NCBI GenBank assembly: GCA_005882525.1
Contig: VBGO01000140.1
Coordinates: 1 to 12,238, forward strand
Length of the DNA: 12,238 bases
Direction: 5' to 3'
Source: Chloroflexota bacterium
GTDB taxonomy: Bacteria > Chloroflexota > Dormibacteria > CF-121
In this document: positions 5,033-12,238 of the stretch, in pieces
Position numbering within the stretch: the first letter of the stretch is position 1
Layout of the letters: each line of letters begins with the position of its first letter
Notes under the pieces: model-generated
Database searches by the model: none
Told to the model about the DNA's origin: nothing
The model's input: the letters and a program-made list of their open reading frames with translations, nothing else
Program-made: the position numbers and the translations under genes

Positions 5033-7846
5033 CTAATGCCCGCTTGGCACTGAAGCGCCGCTCGCGGCGGCCGGCAGGCCCGCCGCCTGGCCGATCTTCG
5101 CCAGGCCCTGCGCCACGTCACGGACTTGAATCCGAAGCACGCGCCGGCCGTGGTTGCGCAGCGCCTGAAAGTCGCCGAGCGCCTGCGCCTGCTTGAGAAC
5201 GCCGAACGAGAACTTTTCCCCTGGAATGGCCAGGTCGTTCGGATCGTCGCCCACGAGCTGCAGGAAGACGCCGGTGTTGGGACCGCCTTTGTGCAGCTGG
5301 CCGGTCGAATGCAGGTAGCGTGGCCCGTAGCCGACGGTCGTCGCCACCCGGTATCTGTCGCGGATCGCCAGCCGGATCGCGTCGAGCGCCCGGTCGTGCT
5401 CTGCGTTGGGCGCAATGAAGGCGAGCAGCGCCACGTAGTCGCCGGCCCGAACCTGGCCGAGCAGCGCCTGGATCGCCGCCTCGAGCGTCGCACCCTGCTG
5501 GCCGGCCCAGCGGATCCCCTCGCCGACAACGGGCGGGTTGCCTTCGCCGAGGACTTTCCTCGTGAGATCTTTCGCCTCCTGGACGTTTGGCTGGTCGAAG
5601 ACATTGATGCCGAGGATGGTGCCGGCCACCGCCACGGCATATTCCCAGCGGAAGAACTCCGCCCCCAGGGCCAGCGGATCGCTGAGCTTGAGCGTCACGA
5701 CGGGATGCCCGGCCTGGCTCAACGCCGCCAGCCGCGCGGCAGCACTCGGCTCGTCGTCACCGGGCAGCGCCAGCCGGACAAACAGCCGGTCGCTGCCGTA
5801 CGCGTCGGGTGCACCGAGTGCCTCGTCGGCGACGGGCACCAGGCCTTTGCCCTCCTTGCCGGTGCTCTCCGCAATCAACTGCTCGGCCCAGACGCCGAAG
5901 CTTTTCAAGGCCGCCGGCGCCACGATCGTGATCTTGTCGCGGCCGACTTTGGCGGCTTCGGCGAAGACCGCCCCCAACCAGGCGCCCGGATTCTCGCCTA
6001 CGGGGACGGACGGCGAACAGGCCTGCATCATCGTCGCCGTCCGGTCGAGCAGCCCGGCAAGGTCCACCCCACCCAGCGCGGCCGGCACCAGGCCGAAGTA
6101 CGACAGGGCGGAGTAGCGGCCGCCAATATCGGGTGGGTTCAAGAAGCTGCGGCGGAATCCGCGCCGGGATGCCTCGTCGGCCAGCGGCGTGCCAGGGTCG
6201 GTGATCGCGATGAACTGCCGTGCCTTCTCACCCGCCTGCTTGAAGAAATATCGATAGTGCGACAGTGTCTCCAGCGTGGTTCCCGATTTCGAGGCGACAA
6301 CAAAGATCGTCTTGCGCAGGTCGATCGCCCGCTCCAGGCCGGCGATCGCGGCCGGATCCGTGGTGTCGAGGACGTGCACATCGAGCGCGGATTTCGGCGC
6401 ACCGAACGTCTGGCGAAACACCTCGGGAGCGAGGCTGCTGCCCCCCATGCCCATTAGCACGGCATCCGTGAACCCCTCGCCAACCAGTTCTTTCCGTAAC
6501 GCGTCCAGCTCGGGAACGCGCTCTTCCATGCGGTCGGCGACCTGCAGCCAGCCGAGCCGCTCGCGGATCTCCCTTTCGGAGCTCCCGTTCGATTTCCAGA
6601 GCGCGGCGTCTTTCTCGGCGATGCGGCGCACCACGGCCGCCTGCTCCAACTGCTCCAGGCGCTTGTTGACGGCGCTATCGATCGCCCCCAGTTGCGCCTC
6701 GTGCGCGCCGACAGACCCGCCGATGAGCTCTCGCTTCTTGTGCGCGATCTCCTCGAGCAGCTTGGTGATCGAGTCGGCGAACAGCTTGACGCCATCGACC
6801 TGCAGGTCGTAGGTCACCTTGTCCATGTCGATGCCAATGGCGGCGAGGTCACGCAGGACCTGGCGGGCGCCCTCGACGTTTTCGAGCAGGCTGAGGCGAA
6901 CCTCGCCATGCTCCTTGAATGCCATCATGGTCTGCTGCGGCATGGTGTTGACCGTCTCCGGGCCGATCAGCTCTTCCACGTACATCACGTCGCTGTAGTT
7001 CGGATTCTTGGTCCCGGTGCTCGCCCACAGGCATCGTTGGACCCGGGCGCCGGCGGCGCGTAGATCCGCGAACTCGGGGCCATTGAAGATCTTGAGGAAA
7101 GCCTGGTAGGCCATCTTCGCGTTGGCGACAGCGGCCTTCCCCATCAGTTTCTGCAGGCGGGCCCGTTCCGCGGGATCGTTGGCGGCGGCGATCCTCTGCT
7201 CGAGCAGCTTGTCGACGGCGGTGTCCACCCGACTCACAAAGAAGCTCGCCACCGAGGCGACGTCGATCGTCTGCCCCTGCTTCAGGCGCCGCTGCAGGCC
7301 ACGGATGAAGGCGCGGGCGACGTCTTCATAGACTTTGACCGAGAACATCAGCGTGATGTTGATGTTCAGGCCGTCGGCGATGCATTGCTCGATCGCTGGG
7401 AGTCCCGCGTCCGTCGCCGGAATCTTGATGAAGATATTCGGCCGCCCGACGCGGTCGAACAGGTCGTGGGCCATCGCGATCGTCCCCTGGGTATCGTCGG
7501 CGACGCGGGGCAGGACCTCGATGCTGACGTAGCCGTCCTTGTGCTTGGTCTGTTCATACACGGGCTTGAGGACGTCCGCAGCCGTCTGGATGTCCTCGAC
7601 GATCAGGCTCAGCATGATCTCTTCGTCGGATCGGCCGCCGTCCACCAGGCTTTTCAAGGTATCGTCGTAGTCGCTGCTGCCGCCGATTGCTTTTTCGAAG
7701 ATAGTGGGGTTCGAGGTCATGCCGACGACGGCGTCGTCCTCGATCATCCGTTTGAGCTCGCCGGAGGTCATCAGGCTCCGGCGGATGTAATCGAGCCAGA
7801 CGCTGGTGCCAGCCTCGTAAAGCTCAAACAAAGGGTTTTTGGCCAT
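5033..7846 (-). CDS. Bifunctional transaldolase / glucose-6-phosphate isomerase fusion
   Basis: A 937-residue fusion of two sugar-phosphate enzymes. The transaldolase half (about 1-372) carries WLDYIRR (Asp19), GMTSNPTIFEKAI (42-54), VSIEVLP with Glu110, the Schiff-base lysine in IFIKIPAT (Lys141), and LWASTGTKNP (273-282). A helical, charged linker around 360-415 leads to the isomerase half (about 420-937). That half has the SIS motifs GMGGSS (466-471) and SKSGTT (519-524), GGRYSAL (575-581), GKEGKGL (663-669), and HSTGQLHKGGPNTG with the catalytic-type Lys853. Together they turn transaldolase-made fructose-6-phosphate directly into glucose-6-phosphate, the Zwf substrate. This fusion is known from other bacteria, including Gluconobacter beside a short-type gnd. 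The start at 7846 is chosen over 7867 because a full AGGAGG lies just before it. It is the first gene of the operon. An AT-rich TTATAT in the 89-nt leader could be a -10, but no -35 partner was found. Confidence 0.96.
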   Translation of the reverse strand: MAKNPLFELYEAGTSVWLDYIRRSLMTSGELKRMIEDDAVVGMTSNPTIFEKAIGGSSDYDDTLKSLVDGGRSDEEIMLSLIVEDIQTAADVLKPVYEQTKHKDGYVSIEVLPRVADDTQGTIAMAHDLFDRVGRPNIFIKIPATDAGLPAIEQCIADGLNINITLMFSVKVYEDVARAFIRGLQRRLKQGQTIDVASVASFFVSRVDTAVDKLLEQRIAAANDPAERARLQKLMGKAAVANAKMAYQAFLKIFNGPEFADLRAAGARVQRCLWASTGTKNPNYSDVMYVEELIGPETVNTMPQQTMMAFKEHGEVRLSLLENVEGARQVLRDLAAIGIDMDKVTYDLQVDGVKLFADSITKLLEEIAHKKRELIGGSVGAHEAQLGAIDSAVNKRLEQLEQAAVVRRIAEKDAALWKSNGSSEREIRERLGWLQVADRMEERVPELDALRKELVGEGFTDAVLMGMGGSSLAPEVFRQTFGAPKSALDVHVLDTTDPAAIAGLERAIDLRKTIFVVASKSGTTLETLSHYRYFFKQAGEKARQFIAITDPGTPLADEASRRGFRRSFLNPPDIGGRYSALSYFGLVPAALGGVDLAGLLDRTATMMQACSPSVPVGENPGAWLGAVFAEAAKVGRDKITIVAPAALKSFGVWAEQLIAESTGKEGKGLVPVADEALGAPDAYGSDRLFVRLALPGDDEPSAAARLAALSQAGHPVVTLKLSDPLALGAEFFRWEYAVAVAGTILGINVFDQPNVQEAKDLTRKVLGEGNPPVVGEGIRWAGQQGATLEAAIQALLGQVRAGDYVALLAFIAPNAEHDRALDAIRLAIRDRYRVATTVGYGPRYLHSTGQLHKGGPNTGVFLQLVGDDPNDLAIPGEKFSFGVLKQAQALGDFQALRNHGRRVLRIQVRDVAQGLAKIGQAAGLPAAASGASVPSGH

Positions 7847-7850
7847 CGGT

Positions 7851-7856
7851 CCTCCT
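7851..7856 (-). promoter_or_regulatory. Consensus Shine-Dalgarno site of tal-pgi
   Basis: The minus strand reads AGGAGG followed by ACCG and the ATG at 7846. It is the strongest ribosome-binding site in the operon and fixes the tal-pgi start. The in-frame ATG at 7867 lies upstream of this site and would place the site inside the coding region. Confidence 0.85.
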
Positions 7857-7902
7857 ATGGGCCCCAAAGGAAACGCGGCCCGGATATAAGACTCTCACAC
7901 CT

Positions 7903-7934
7903 CCCCGGCCGCACGCGCCCTGCGCCTGCGGGGG
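7903..7934 (-). terminator. GC-rich hairpin directly after the NHL/ASH gene stop
   Basis: Read on the minus strand, the bases just after the TAA form a long hairpin. CCCCCGCA pairs with TGCGG and GGGG (a 2-nt CC bulge between them), then a single G/G mismatch, then GCGC pairs with GCGC around an AGG loop. This gives about 12 G:C-rich pairs. No U-tract follows, so it is not a textbook intrinsic terminator. It may stop transcription partially, act with Rho, or protect the 3' end of the long upstream message, separating it from the metabolic operon. Confidence 0.4.
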
Positions 7935-7935
7935 T

Positions 7936-10900
7936 TTAGGTCCCGACGCCGCTGAGGGTGATCCGCTGGGTCCCGCCGCTGTCGATGATCGTGACCGCAC
8001 CGGATCGGGGACCAGTGGCTTGCGGAAGGAACGTCACGCTGATCGTGCAGCTCGCCCCTGCAGCAAGGGTTTTGCCGCAGGTCGTGCTCATCGCGAAGTC
8101 GTCGGCGGCCAGGGTGATGCTGCCAATGGCCAGTGGCCCGTTCCCGGCATTGAACAGCACCACGTTTTGCGGAGCGGTGGGTCCGCCCACGCCGGCGCCA
8201 CCGAAGTTCAGGTAGCCGCTGGAGAGCAAAGGCCTGGCCGCGGTCCCGGTACCGCGCAGGGCGATCGTCTGGGTGCCGCCGAGGCCATCGTCGGTGAGCG
8301 TCAGCGCGGCGGGACGCAGGCCATACCCGTGCGGGGTGAACCTGACGGTAATCGCGCAGCTCCCGCCGGGCGCCATCGTCCGCAGGCAGTTGTTCGACTG
8401 GGCATAGTCGCCGCTGGCCGCCCCCTTGATGCCGATGGCTCGGATCGTCAGCGCACCGTCACCCGTGTTGGTCACCGTCACGGTCTGGGGCTCCGCCGAC
8501 CCGCTCAGGCTCGCACTTGGCGAAAGAGCCGCCGCGCTCAAGGTCGCGACCGGCTGGTAGCCGAAACCGGTCAGGCGGACGGTCTCATGGGACCCGGGTG
8601 CGGCGTTGGCGTCATCGGTGACAACCAGGCTGCCGTTGCGAGCGCCGGCCGCCTGCGGCGCAAACGTGACGCCGATCGGGCACGACAGCCCAGGCAGCAG
8701 CAGCGACGGGCAATGCGAGGTCGCCTTGAAGTCGCCGGTGGCGGCCACCCCGGCGATGCTCAGCGGTCCGTCGCCGCGGTTGGTGAGCGTCACGGTTTGG
8801 GCCGCGCTGGTGGCGCCGACATTCTGACTGAAGTTGACACGGTCTGGACCGAGGCGGGCCAGGGCCATGGTCGATATCCCCGACACCGGGATCCGTTGCG
8901 GGCTATCCATCGAGTCATCCGCGACAACGATGTAACCGTCCCGCTCGCCGAGCGTGCTCGGCACAAAGATGACGTTGATGATGCAGCTCGCACCGGGCGC
9001 GAGCACCGACGGGCAGTTGTTGCTCTGCGAGAAGTCGCCATCCTCACGAATGGCACTTAAGTGGAGCGGCGCCAGTCCCGTGTTGGCGAGCACGATGCCC
9101 TCTGAGCCGCTTCTCGAGCCCAGGTTCTGGGTGAAGATCAGCGACTGCCGGCTGAAGCTCGCCGCCGATTGCGCCAGGCTGCCCGTGAGCGGCACGGATT
9201 GCGAAGTACCGGTGCCCGTTGGGTTGTTCAGCGTGCTGCCGCCGGCATCGTCGTTCACGGTCAGCGTGCCGGTTCGAGTCTTCTTGTCGTCGGCGCCGAT
9301 CTGGTTGAGAGTGATCGTAATCTGGCAGGTAGCAAAGGCGGCCATCACACTCGGACAGTTGTTGCTCTGGGCGAAGTCCGGGTCCGTCCGGCTGTCGAGC
9401 GCGATTGAGTTGATGCGTAGCAAGCCATCCCCGTTATTCGTCAGCGTCACGACCGCCGGCGTCGGCGACGCGTTTGCCGGTTGGTTGATGACGACCGCAG
9501 GCGGACTCAGGAGGACGCGCGCGGCGGTGGCCTGACCGGTCAGGGTGACCACCTGCGCACCACCGATGGCATCGTTGGGAATGACCACGCTGCCGGTGTG
9601 GTTGCCAGGGGCTCGCGGCTGAAAGGCCACCTCGAAGGAGCAGCTGATCCCGGGCTCGAGCCTCGCCTGGGCACAGGTGTTCTTGACGGGATTCAGATAG
9701 AAATTCGTTCGGTCCGTCCCGAGATCGACCGCGCCCATGACCAGCAGCCCGCTGCCCGTACTGCTCACCGTCACGCTCTGCGGTTGGCTCTGCCCGGAGA
9801 GGTTGGTCGGGTCGAAGTTGACCTGGGTCCGCTGGATCGCGGCCTGCGTGACACCCAGCCATCGGATGCGGCTGTTGAAGCTGTCCGCCACCAGCATGGC
9901 ACCCGAATCTCCGAGCATGCTGAGACCTCGAGGCCCGTCGACTTGCGCTTCATTGGCGGGGCCGGCGTCGCCCTTGAAGCCCGAGGTTCCGACGCCGCCG
10001 AGGGTTGAGACGGCCTGGCCGGTGACGTCGACCCGCCGGAGCCGGTGGTTCAGGTAGTCGGCGATGTAGACGGCGTTCTGGTCGACGGTGGCGCTCCACG
10101 GACGATTGAAGTGGGCCTGGGCCGCCACGCCATCGCCAAAAGCGGGCGCCCCGTCGCCGGCGAGCGTCTTGATCAGGTTCGGCGCTTTCGCGTCGGGGCT
10201 GACCGCATCGACTCGTCGAATCCGGTGATTGAAGCTGTCGGTGACGTAAAGATTGGGCGGGTTGGCCGTATCGAGCGTGACGCCGTACGGGAAATACAGA
10301 TCGGCCGCGCGGGCGTCGCCATTGTCGCCGCTGTAGCCCAGCCGGCCGGTGCCCGCCACGGTGACGATCGAGCCGACGGTGACTTTTCCGTTTGGATCGA
10401 TGCCGGCGCCGCCGGTGACTTCACGGACACGACTGTTGTAGGTGTCGGCGATGAAGAGGTTCCCCGCTGCGTCGACGGCCAGCCCTGTCGGATAACTCAA
10501 TGGCACCTGGGTCGCGAGCTTTCCCTCGTCGGTGCTTGCATAGCCTGAGCTTCCGGTGCCGGCCACGGTCGCGATCGTCCGGTTGGTCAGGTCGATCGCC
10601 CGGACAACATTATTGAACGTGTCGGCGATATAAAGCAGGTGACGTTCTGTGTCGAGCGCCGCGCCCATCGGATAGGCGAGCCGGGTGTCGGCCAGCGGCC
10701 GCGCGACACTCGACGGCGCCGCCGGGCCGCGCGCGCCGCCGATACCGGCCAACGTGGTGACGTCATTTACATCGAGGCCGGTCGTGTGGTGATCCGGGTC
10801 GTTGTCGCTTGTGCCAAATGTTCTGACTGTGTGGTTGAACGTGTCGACCACATAGCGCTGGCCGGTCACGGCCGGCACCGCTGCATTCAGCGGTGACCCG

Positions 10901-12168
10901 GAATTGAGTTGCGAGACGACCGCGGCCGGGGCGGCAAATTGCGCCCGGATCGGCGGCTGTCCGTTGCCGGCAAAGCTCGCGGTGCCGTTGCCGGCTTCGA
11001 CGTGGATGTTGTGCGCAGGCGCCGACGACAGGGTGCCTTCCAATACGCGGACCAGATTGTTGCCGGTGTCCGCGATCACGACATCGCCGTTGGGCCGAAC
11101 GGCAACCCCGGTTGGCGACGCGAGCTGAGCCAGGATCGCCGGGCCACCGTCGCCGAACTCGCCGGCCTTGCCGGTGCCGGCCACGGTCCGGATCACGTGA
11201 TCCGCGGACGCCAGCTCACGGATGACATTGTTCCCGGTATCGGCGATGTAGAGGTTGGCCTTGTCATCGAAGGCCAGCCCGGATGGCTGCCGGAGGAGGG
11301 CGGCCGTGCCGAGCACGCCGTCGATATAGCCGGCAGTGCTGCCGCCGGCCACGGTCGTGAGCACCTTGGTGCCGAGGTCGTAGCGCCGGATGGCATTGTT
11401 CGCCGTATCGGCGATATACAGCCCGTCGCCGTTGACCGCCAGGCCGCGCGGCAGGCTCAGCGGGGCCGCCACCAGGGTCCGGATGATGCCGCCGTCGATC
11501 ACGCGAACGCGATTGTTCAGCGTGTCGGCGACATACACGACGTCACGTTTTGGATCCCATGCCACGCCATAGGGTGAATTCAGTTTCGCGCTCGCCGCTT
11601 GGCCTTCATCGCCGGCAAAGCCGAAGCCGTCAGTTCCGGCCACCGTACTGATGACGGCGGTCTGCGTGGTGGTCGGATTGTCGATCGGTGGGACGGTGAC
11701 GGCCGCCTTGCGGACTTGATGCGCGAAAGTGTCGGCAATATAGACGTCGAAACCGGTGACGTGGTAGCCGACCTGGGTGATCTTCCCGATCGCGACCGCG
11801 TAGGGTCCGGCTAGCTGGGCTTTCGCCGGGTCATTGCCATCGCCCTGGGCGGCCAGGCTGCCGGTGCCCGCAAACGCCACCTCGCTGTTGTCGATCAGCA
11901 GCCGGACTACGTGATTGGCCGGGTCGGCCACGAACGTGTAGCGGCCGAAGACGGCCAGGCCAAACGGCTGCTGGGCAACCTCGGTTGGCTTACCGGCGGC
12001 CGGCGCGCCCGCATAGGTCGACAATTCCGGTCGGCCCGGGACCGCGGCCGCGGCCTGGACTGTGAGCGGCAAAGTAAACGTAGCCTGGGGAACCGCGAGA
12101 GCAACCAGAAAGGCGGTCGGAGCCAGGGCGCACAAGTATCGCCTCCCCCTGCGGCCCCGTCTCTTCAT
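7936..12168 (-). CDS. Large secreted NHL-repeat protein with six C-terminal ASH/choice-of-anchor-D-like domains
   Basis: Predicted exported protein of 1410 residues; no enzyme motif is visible, and a role in binding or cell-surface structure is only an inference. It opens with MKRRGRRGRRY and a hydrophobic stretch ending near VQAAAA (residues 1-43), a typical Sec signal peptide. The one Cys there precedes the hydrophobic core, so it is not a lipobox. Residues about 45-775 hold twelve NHL units of the YIADTxNNxVR kind, linked by VAGTGxxGxxGDGG stretches. Residues about 776-1410 hold six repeats of roughly 105 aa with LTNxGDGxLxI, NNCPSxLAPGxSC and FxPxxxGxRxGxLxVxDD motifs. It ends GVGT without a transmembrane anchor or LPxTG. 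The start at 12168 is chosen because AAGGGGG lies 6 nt upstream. In-frame ATGs at 12207 and 12204 fall inside the probable -10 box. A hairpin follows the stop, so it is probably transcribed alone, and no link to the neighbouring sugar metabolism is evident. Confidence 0.9.
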   Translation of the reverse strand: MKRRGRRGRRYLCALAPTAFLVALAVPQATFTLPLTVQAAAAVPGRPELSTYAGAPAAGKPTEVAQQPFGLAVFGRYTFVADPANHVVRLLIDNSEVAFAGTGSLAAQGDGNDPAKAQLAGPYAVAIGKITQVGYHVTGFDVYIADTFAHQVRKAAVTVPPIDNPTTTQTAVISTVAGTDGFGFAGDEGQAASAKLNSPYGVAWDPKRDVVYVADTLNNRVRVIDGGIIRTLVAAPLSLPRGLAVNGDGLYIADTANNAIRRYDLGTKVLTTVAGGSTAGYIDGVLGTAALLRQPSGLAFDDKANLYIADTGNNVIRELASADHVIRTVAGTGKAGEFGDGGPAILAQLASPTGVAVRPNGDVVIADTGNNLVRVLEGTLSSAPAHNIHVEAGNGTASFAGNGQPPIRAQFAAPAAVVSQLNSGSPLNAAVPAVTGQRYVVDTFNHTVRTFGTSDNDPDHHTTGLDVNDVTTLAGIGGARGPAAPSSVARPLADTRLAYPMGAALDTERHLLYIADTFNNVVRAIDLTNRTIATVAGTGSSGYASTDEGKLATQVPLSYPTGLAVDAAGNLFIADTYNSRVREVTGGAGIDPNGKVTVGSIVTVAGTGRLGYSGDNGDARAADLYFPYGVTLDTANPPNLYVTDSFNHRIRRVDAVSPDAKAPNLIKTLAGDGAPAFGDGVAAQAHFNRPWSATVDQNAVYIADYLNHRLRRVDVTGQAVSTLGGVGTSGFKGDAGPANEAQVDGPRGLSMLGDSGAMLVADSFNSRIRWLGVTQAAIQRTQVNFDPTNLSGQSQPQSVTVSSTGSGLLVMGAVDLGTDRTNFYLNPVKNTCAQARLEPGISCSFEVAFQPRAPGNHTGSVVIPNDAIGGAQVVTLTGQATAARVLLSPPAVVINQPANASPTPAVVTLTNNGDGLLRINSIALDSRTDPDFAQSNNCPSVMAAFATCQITITLNQIGADDKKTRTGTLTVNDDAGGSTLNNPTGTGTSQSVPLTGSLAQSAASFSRQSLIFTQNLGSRSGSEGIVLANTGLAPLHLSAIREDGDFSQSNNCPSVLAPGASCIINVIFVPSTLGERDGYIVVADDSMDSPQRIPVSGISTMALARLGPDRVNFSQNVGATSAAQTVTLTNRGDGPLSIAGVAATGDFKATSHCPSLLLPGLSCPIGVTFAPQAAGARNGSLVVTDDANAAPGSHETVRLTGFGYQPVATLSAAALSPSASLSGSAEPQTVTVTNTGDGALTIRAIGIKGAASGDYAQSNNCLRTMAPGGSCAITVRFTPHGYGLRPAALTLTDDGLGGTQTIALRGTGTAARPLLSSGYLNFGGAGVGGPTAPQNVVLFNAGNGPLAIGSITLAADDFAMSTTCGKTLAAGASCTISVTFLPQATGPRSGAVTIIDSGGTQRITLSGVGT
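7939..9840 (-). repeat. Six tandem ASH-like immunoglobulin-fold domains in the NHL protein
   Basis: Domain borders fall at about 9840, 9525, 9175, 8870, 8562, 8245 and 7939, giving units of roughly 102-117 residues; the second is the longest because of an inserted Gly/Thr/Asn loop before its last strand. Each unit has one cysteine pair, spaced CX10C in the first and CX9C in the other five (for example CPSVLAPGASC). These twelve are the only cysteines in the predicted mature protein. Similarity is clear in the protein but the DNA is diverged, so this is an old duplication. Confidence 0.85.
9858..11935 (-). repeat. Twelve NHL repeats, probably two six-bladed beta-propellers
   Basis: Core motifs in protein order are VADPANHVVR, IADTFAHQVR, VADTLNNRVR, IADTANNAIR, IADTGNNVIR, IADTGNNLVR, VVDTFNHTVR, IADTFNNVVR, IADTYNSRVR, VTDSFNHRIR, IADYLNHRLR and VADSFNSRIR. 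They centre near 11910, 11722, 11513, 11396, 11232, 11060, 10838, 10611, 10436, 10229, 10046 and 9880. Spacing varies from about 117 to 227 nt because of loop insertions. Twelve units fit two six-bladed propellers, the usual blade number of NHL proteins. Confidence 0.85.
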
Positions 12169-12174
12169 CCGGTT

Positions 12175-12181
12175 CCCCCTT
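12175..12181 (-). promoter_or_regulatory. Shine-Dalgarno site deciding the NHL/ASH start
   Basis: AAGGGGG on the minus strand sits 6 nt before the ATG at 12168. It supports that Met, which begins the basic n-region of the signal peptide, over the two in-frame ATGs further upstream. Confidence 0.75.
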
Positions 12182-12202
12182 GAGTCGGTTAACCCCGCGT
12201 GC

Positions 12203-12232
12203 ATCATACGCCGCTCTGAGCAACCATCTCAG
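12203..12232 (-). promoter_or_regulatory. Sigma-70-like promoter of the NHL/ASH gene
   Basis: The -10 TATGAT (12203-12208) matches consensus at five of six positions. CTGAGA (12227-12232) lies 18 nt upstream and matches the -35 TTGACA at four of six. Transcription would start near 12196, giving a leader of about 28 nt. An imperfect inverted repeat CTGAG(7 nt)CTCAG at 12216-12232 covers the -35 and could be an operator. Confidence 0.45.
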
Positions 12233-12238
12233 CGCCGC

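Noticed and set aside
5126..6457. 443-codon open frame on the plus strand across tal-pgi; similar long plus-strand frames at 3225-4208 and 8020-9060
   Set aside because: They lie antisense to confidently identified genes, are Arg/Pro/Gly-rich without any motif, and are expected in GC-rich DNA where stop codons are rare.
7880..7890. TTATAT as the -10 of a tal-pgi promoter
   Set aside because: The -35 distance falls in the GC-rich hairpin and contains nothing resembling TTGACA, so it is not called as a promoter.
9858..11935. Regularly recurring GTGTCGGCGATGTA-like DNA on the plus strand as a CRISPR or DNA repeat array
   Set aside because: It is the reverse complement of codons for the repeated IADT motif; spacing is uneven and the frame is coding throughout.
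12169..12207. Start of the NHL protein at 12207 or 12204
   Set aside because: Those ATGs lie within the TATGAT promoter box and upstream of the AAGGGGG ribosome-binding site, and would put an unlikely 13-residue stretch before the signal peptide.

Overview
The window is GC-rich bacterial DNA in which every supported gene lies on the minus strand, so transcription runs from position 12238 towards 1. No mobile element, CRISPR array, tRNA or rRNA is visible. OpcA, a transaldolase/phosphoglucose isomerase fusion, a short-type 6-phosphogluconate dehydrogenase and a class A penicillin-binding protein whose motif I reads Asn where His is usual together suggest a Chloroflexota or Candidatus Dormibacterota-like soil bacterium. 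This placement is an inference from protein style, not a proof.

Region 1 (12238-7903) holds one gene for a very large secreted protein of about 1410 residues. It has a signal peptide, twelve NHL repeats (probably two six-bladed propellers) and six tandem ASH/choice-of-anchor-D-like immunoglobulin-fold domains. Each of the six domains carries one cysteine pair. The gene has its own promoter-like sequence and Shine-Dalgarno site, and a strong GC-rich hairpin directly follows its stop codon.

Region 2 (7856-762) is a compact oxidative pentose phosphate operon in the order tal-pgi, gnd, zwf, opcA, a 23-codon small ORF, pgl. Gaps are 3-11 nt or the genes overlap by 4 nt. Zwf with its partner OpcA oxidises glucose-6-phosphate, Pgl hydrolyses the lactone, and Gnd makes ribulose-5-phosphate and CO2. 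Tal-Pgi returns fructose-6-phosphate to glucose-6-phosphate, so with transketolase, Rpi and Rpe from elsewhere the operon can run as a cycle. Both dehydrogenases carry Asp at the cofactor-discriminating position after the second Rossmann strand, which predicts NAD+ rather than NADP+ use. The small ORF between opcA and pgl overlaps both neighbours by 4 nt (GTGA and ATGA) and alone carries GC-rich third positions in that stretch. It is the best candidate here for something undescribed.

Region 3 (728-1) starts with a promoter-like sequence. A 61-residue single-span membrane protein follows, overlapping by 4 nt (GTGA) the start of a class A penicillin-binding protein that runs off the left edge within its glycosyltransferase domain.

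There is no gene-free stretch over 300 bases. The two real intergenic gaps (653-761 and 7847-7935) are described under the promoter and hairpin entries.
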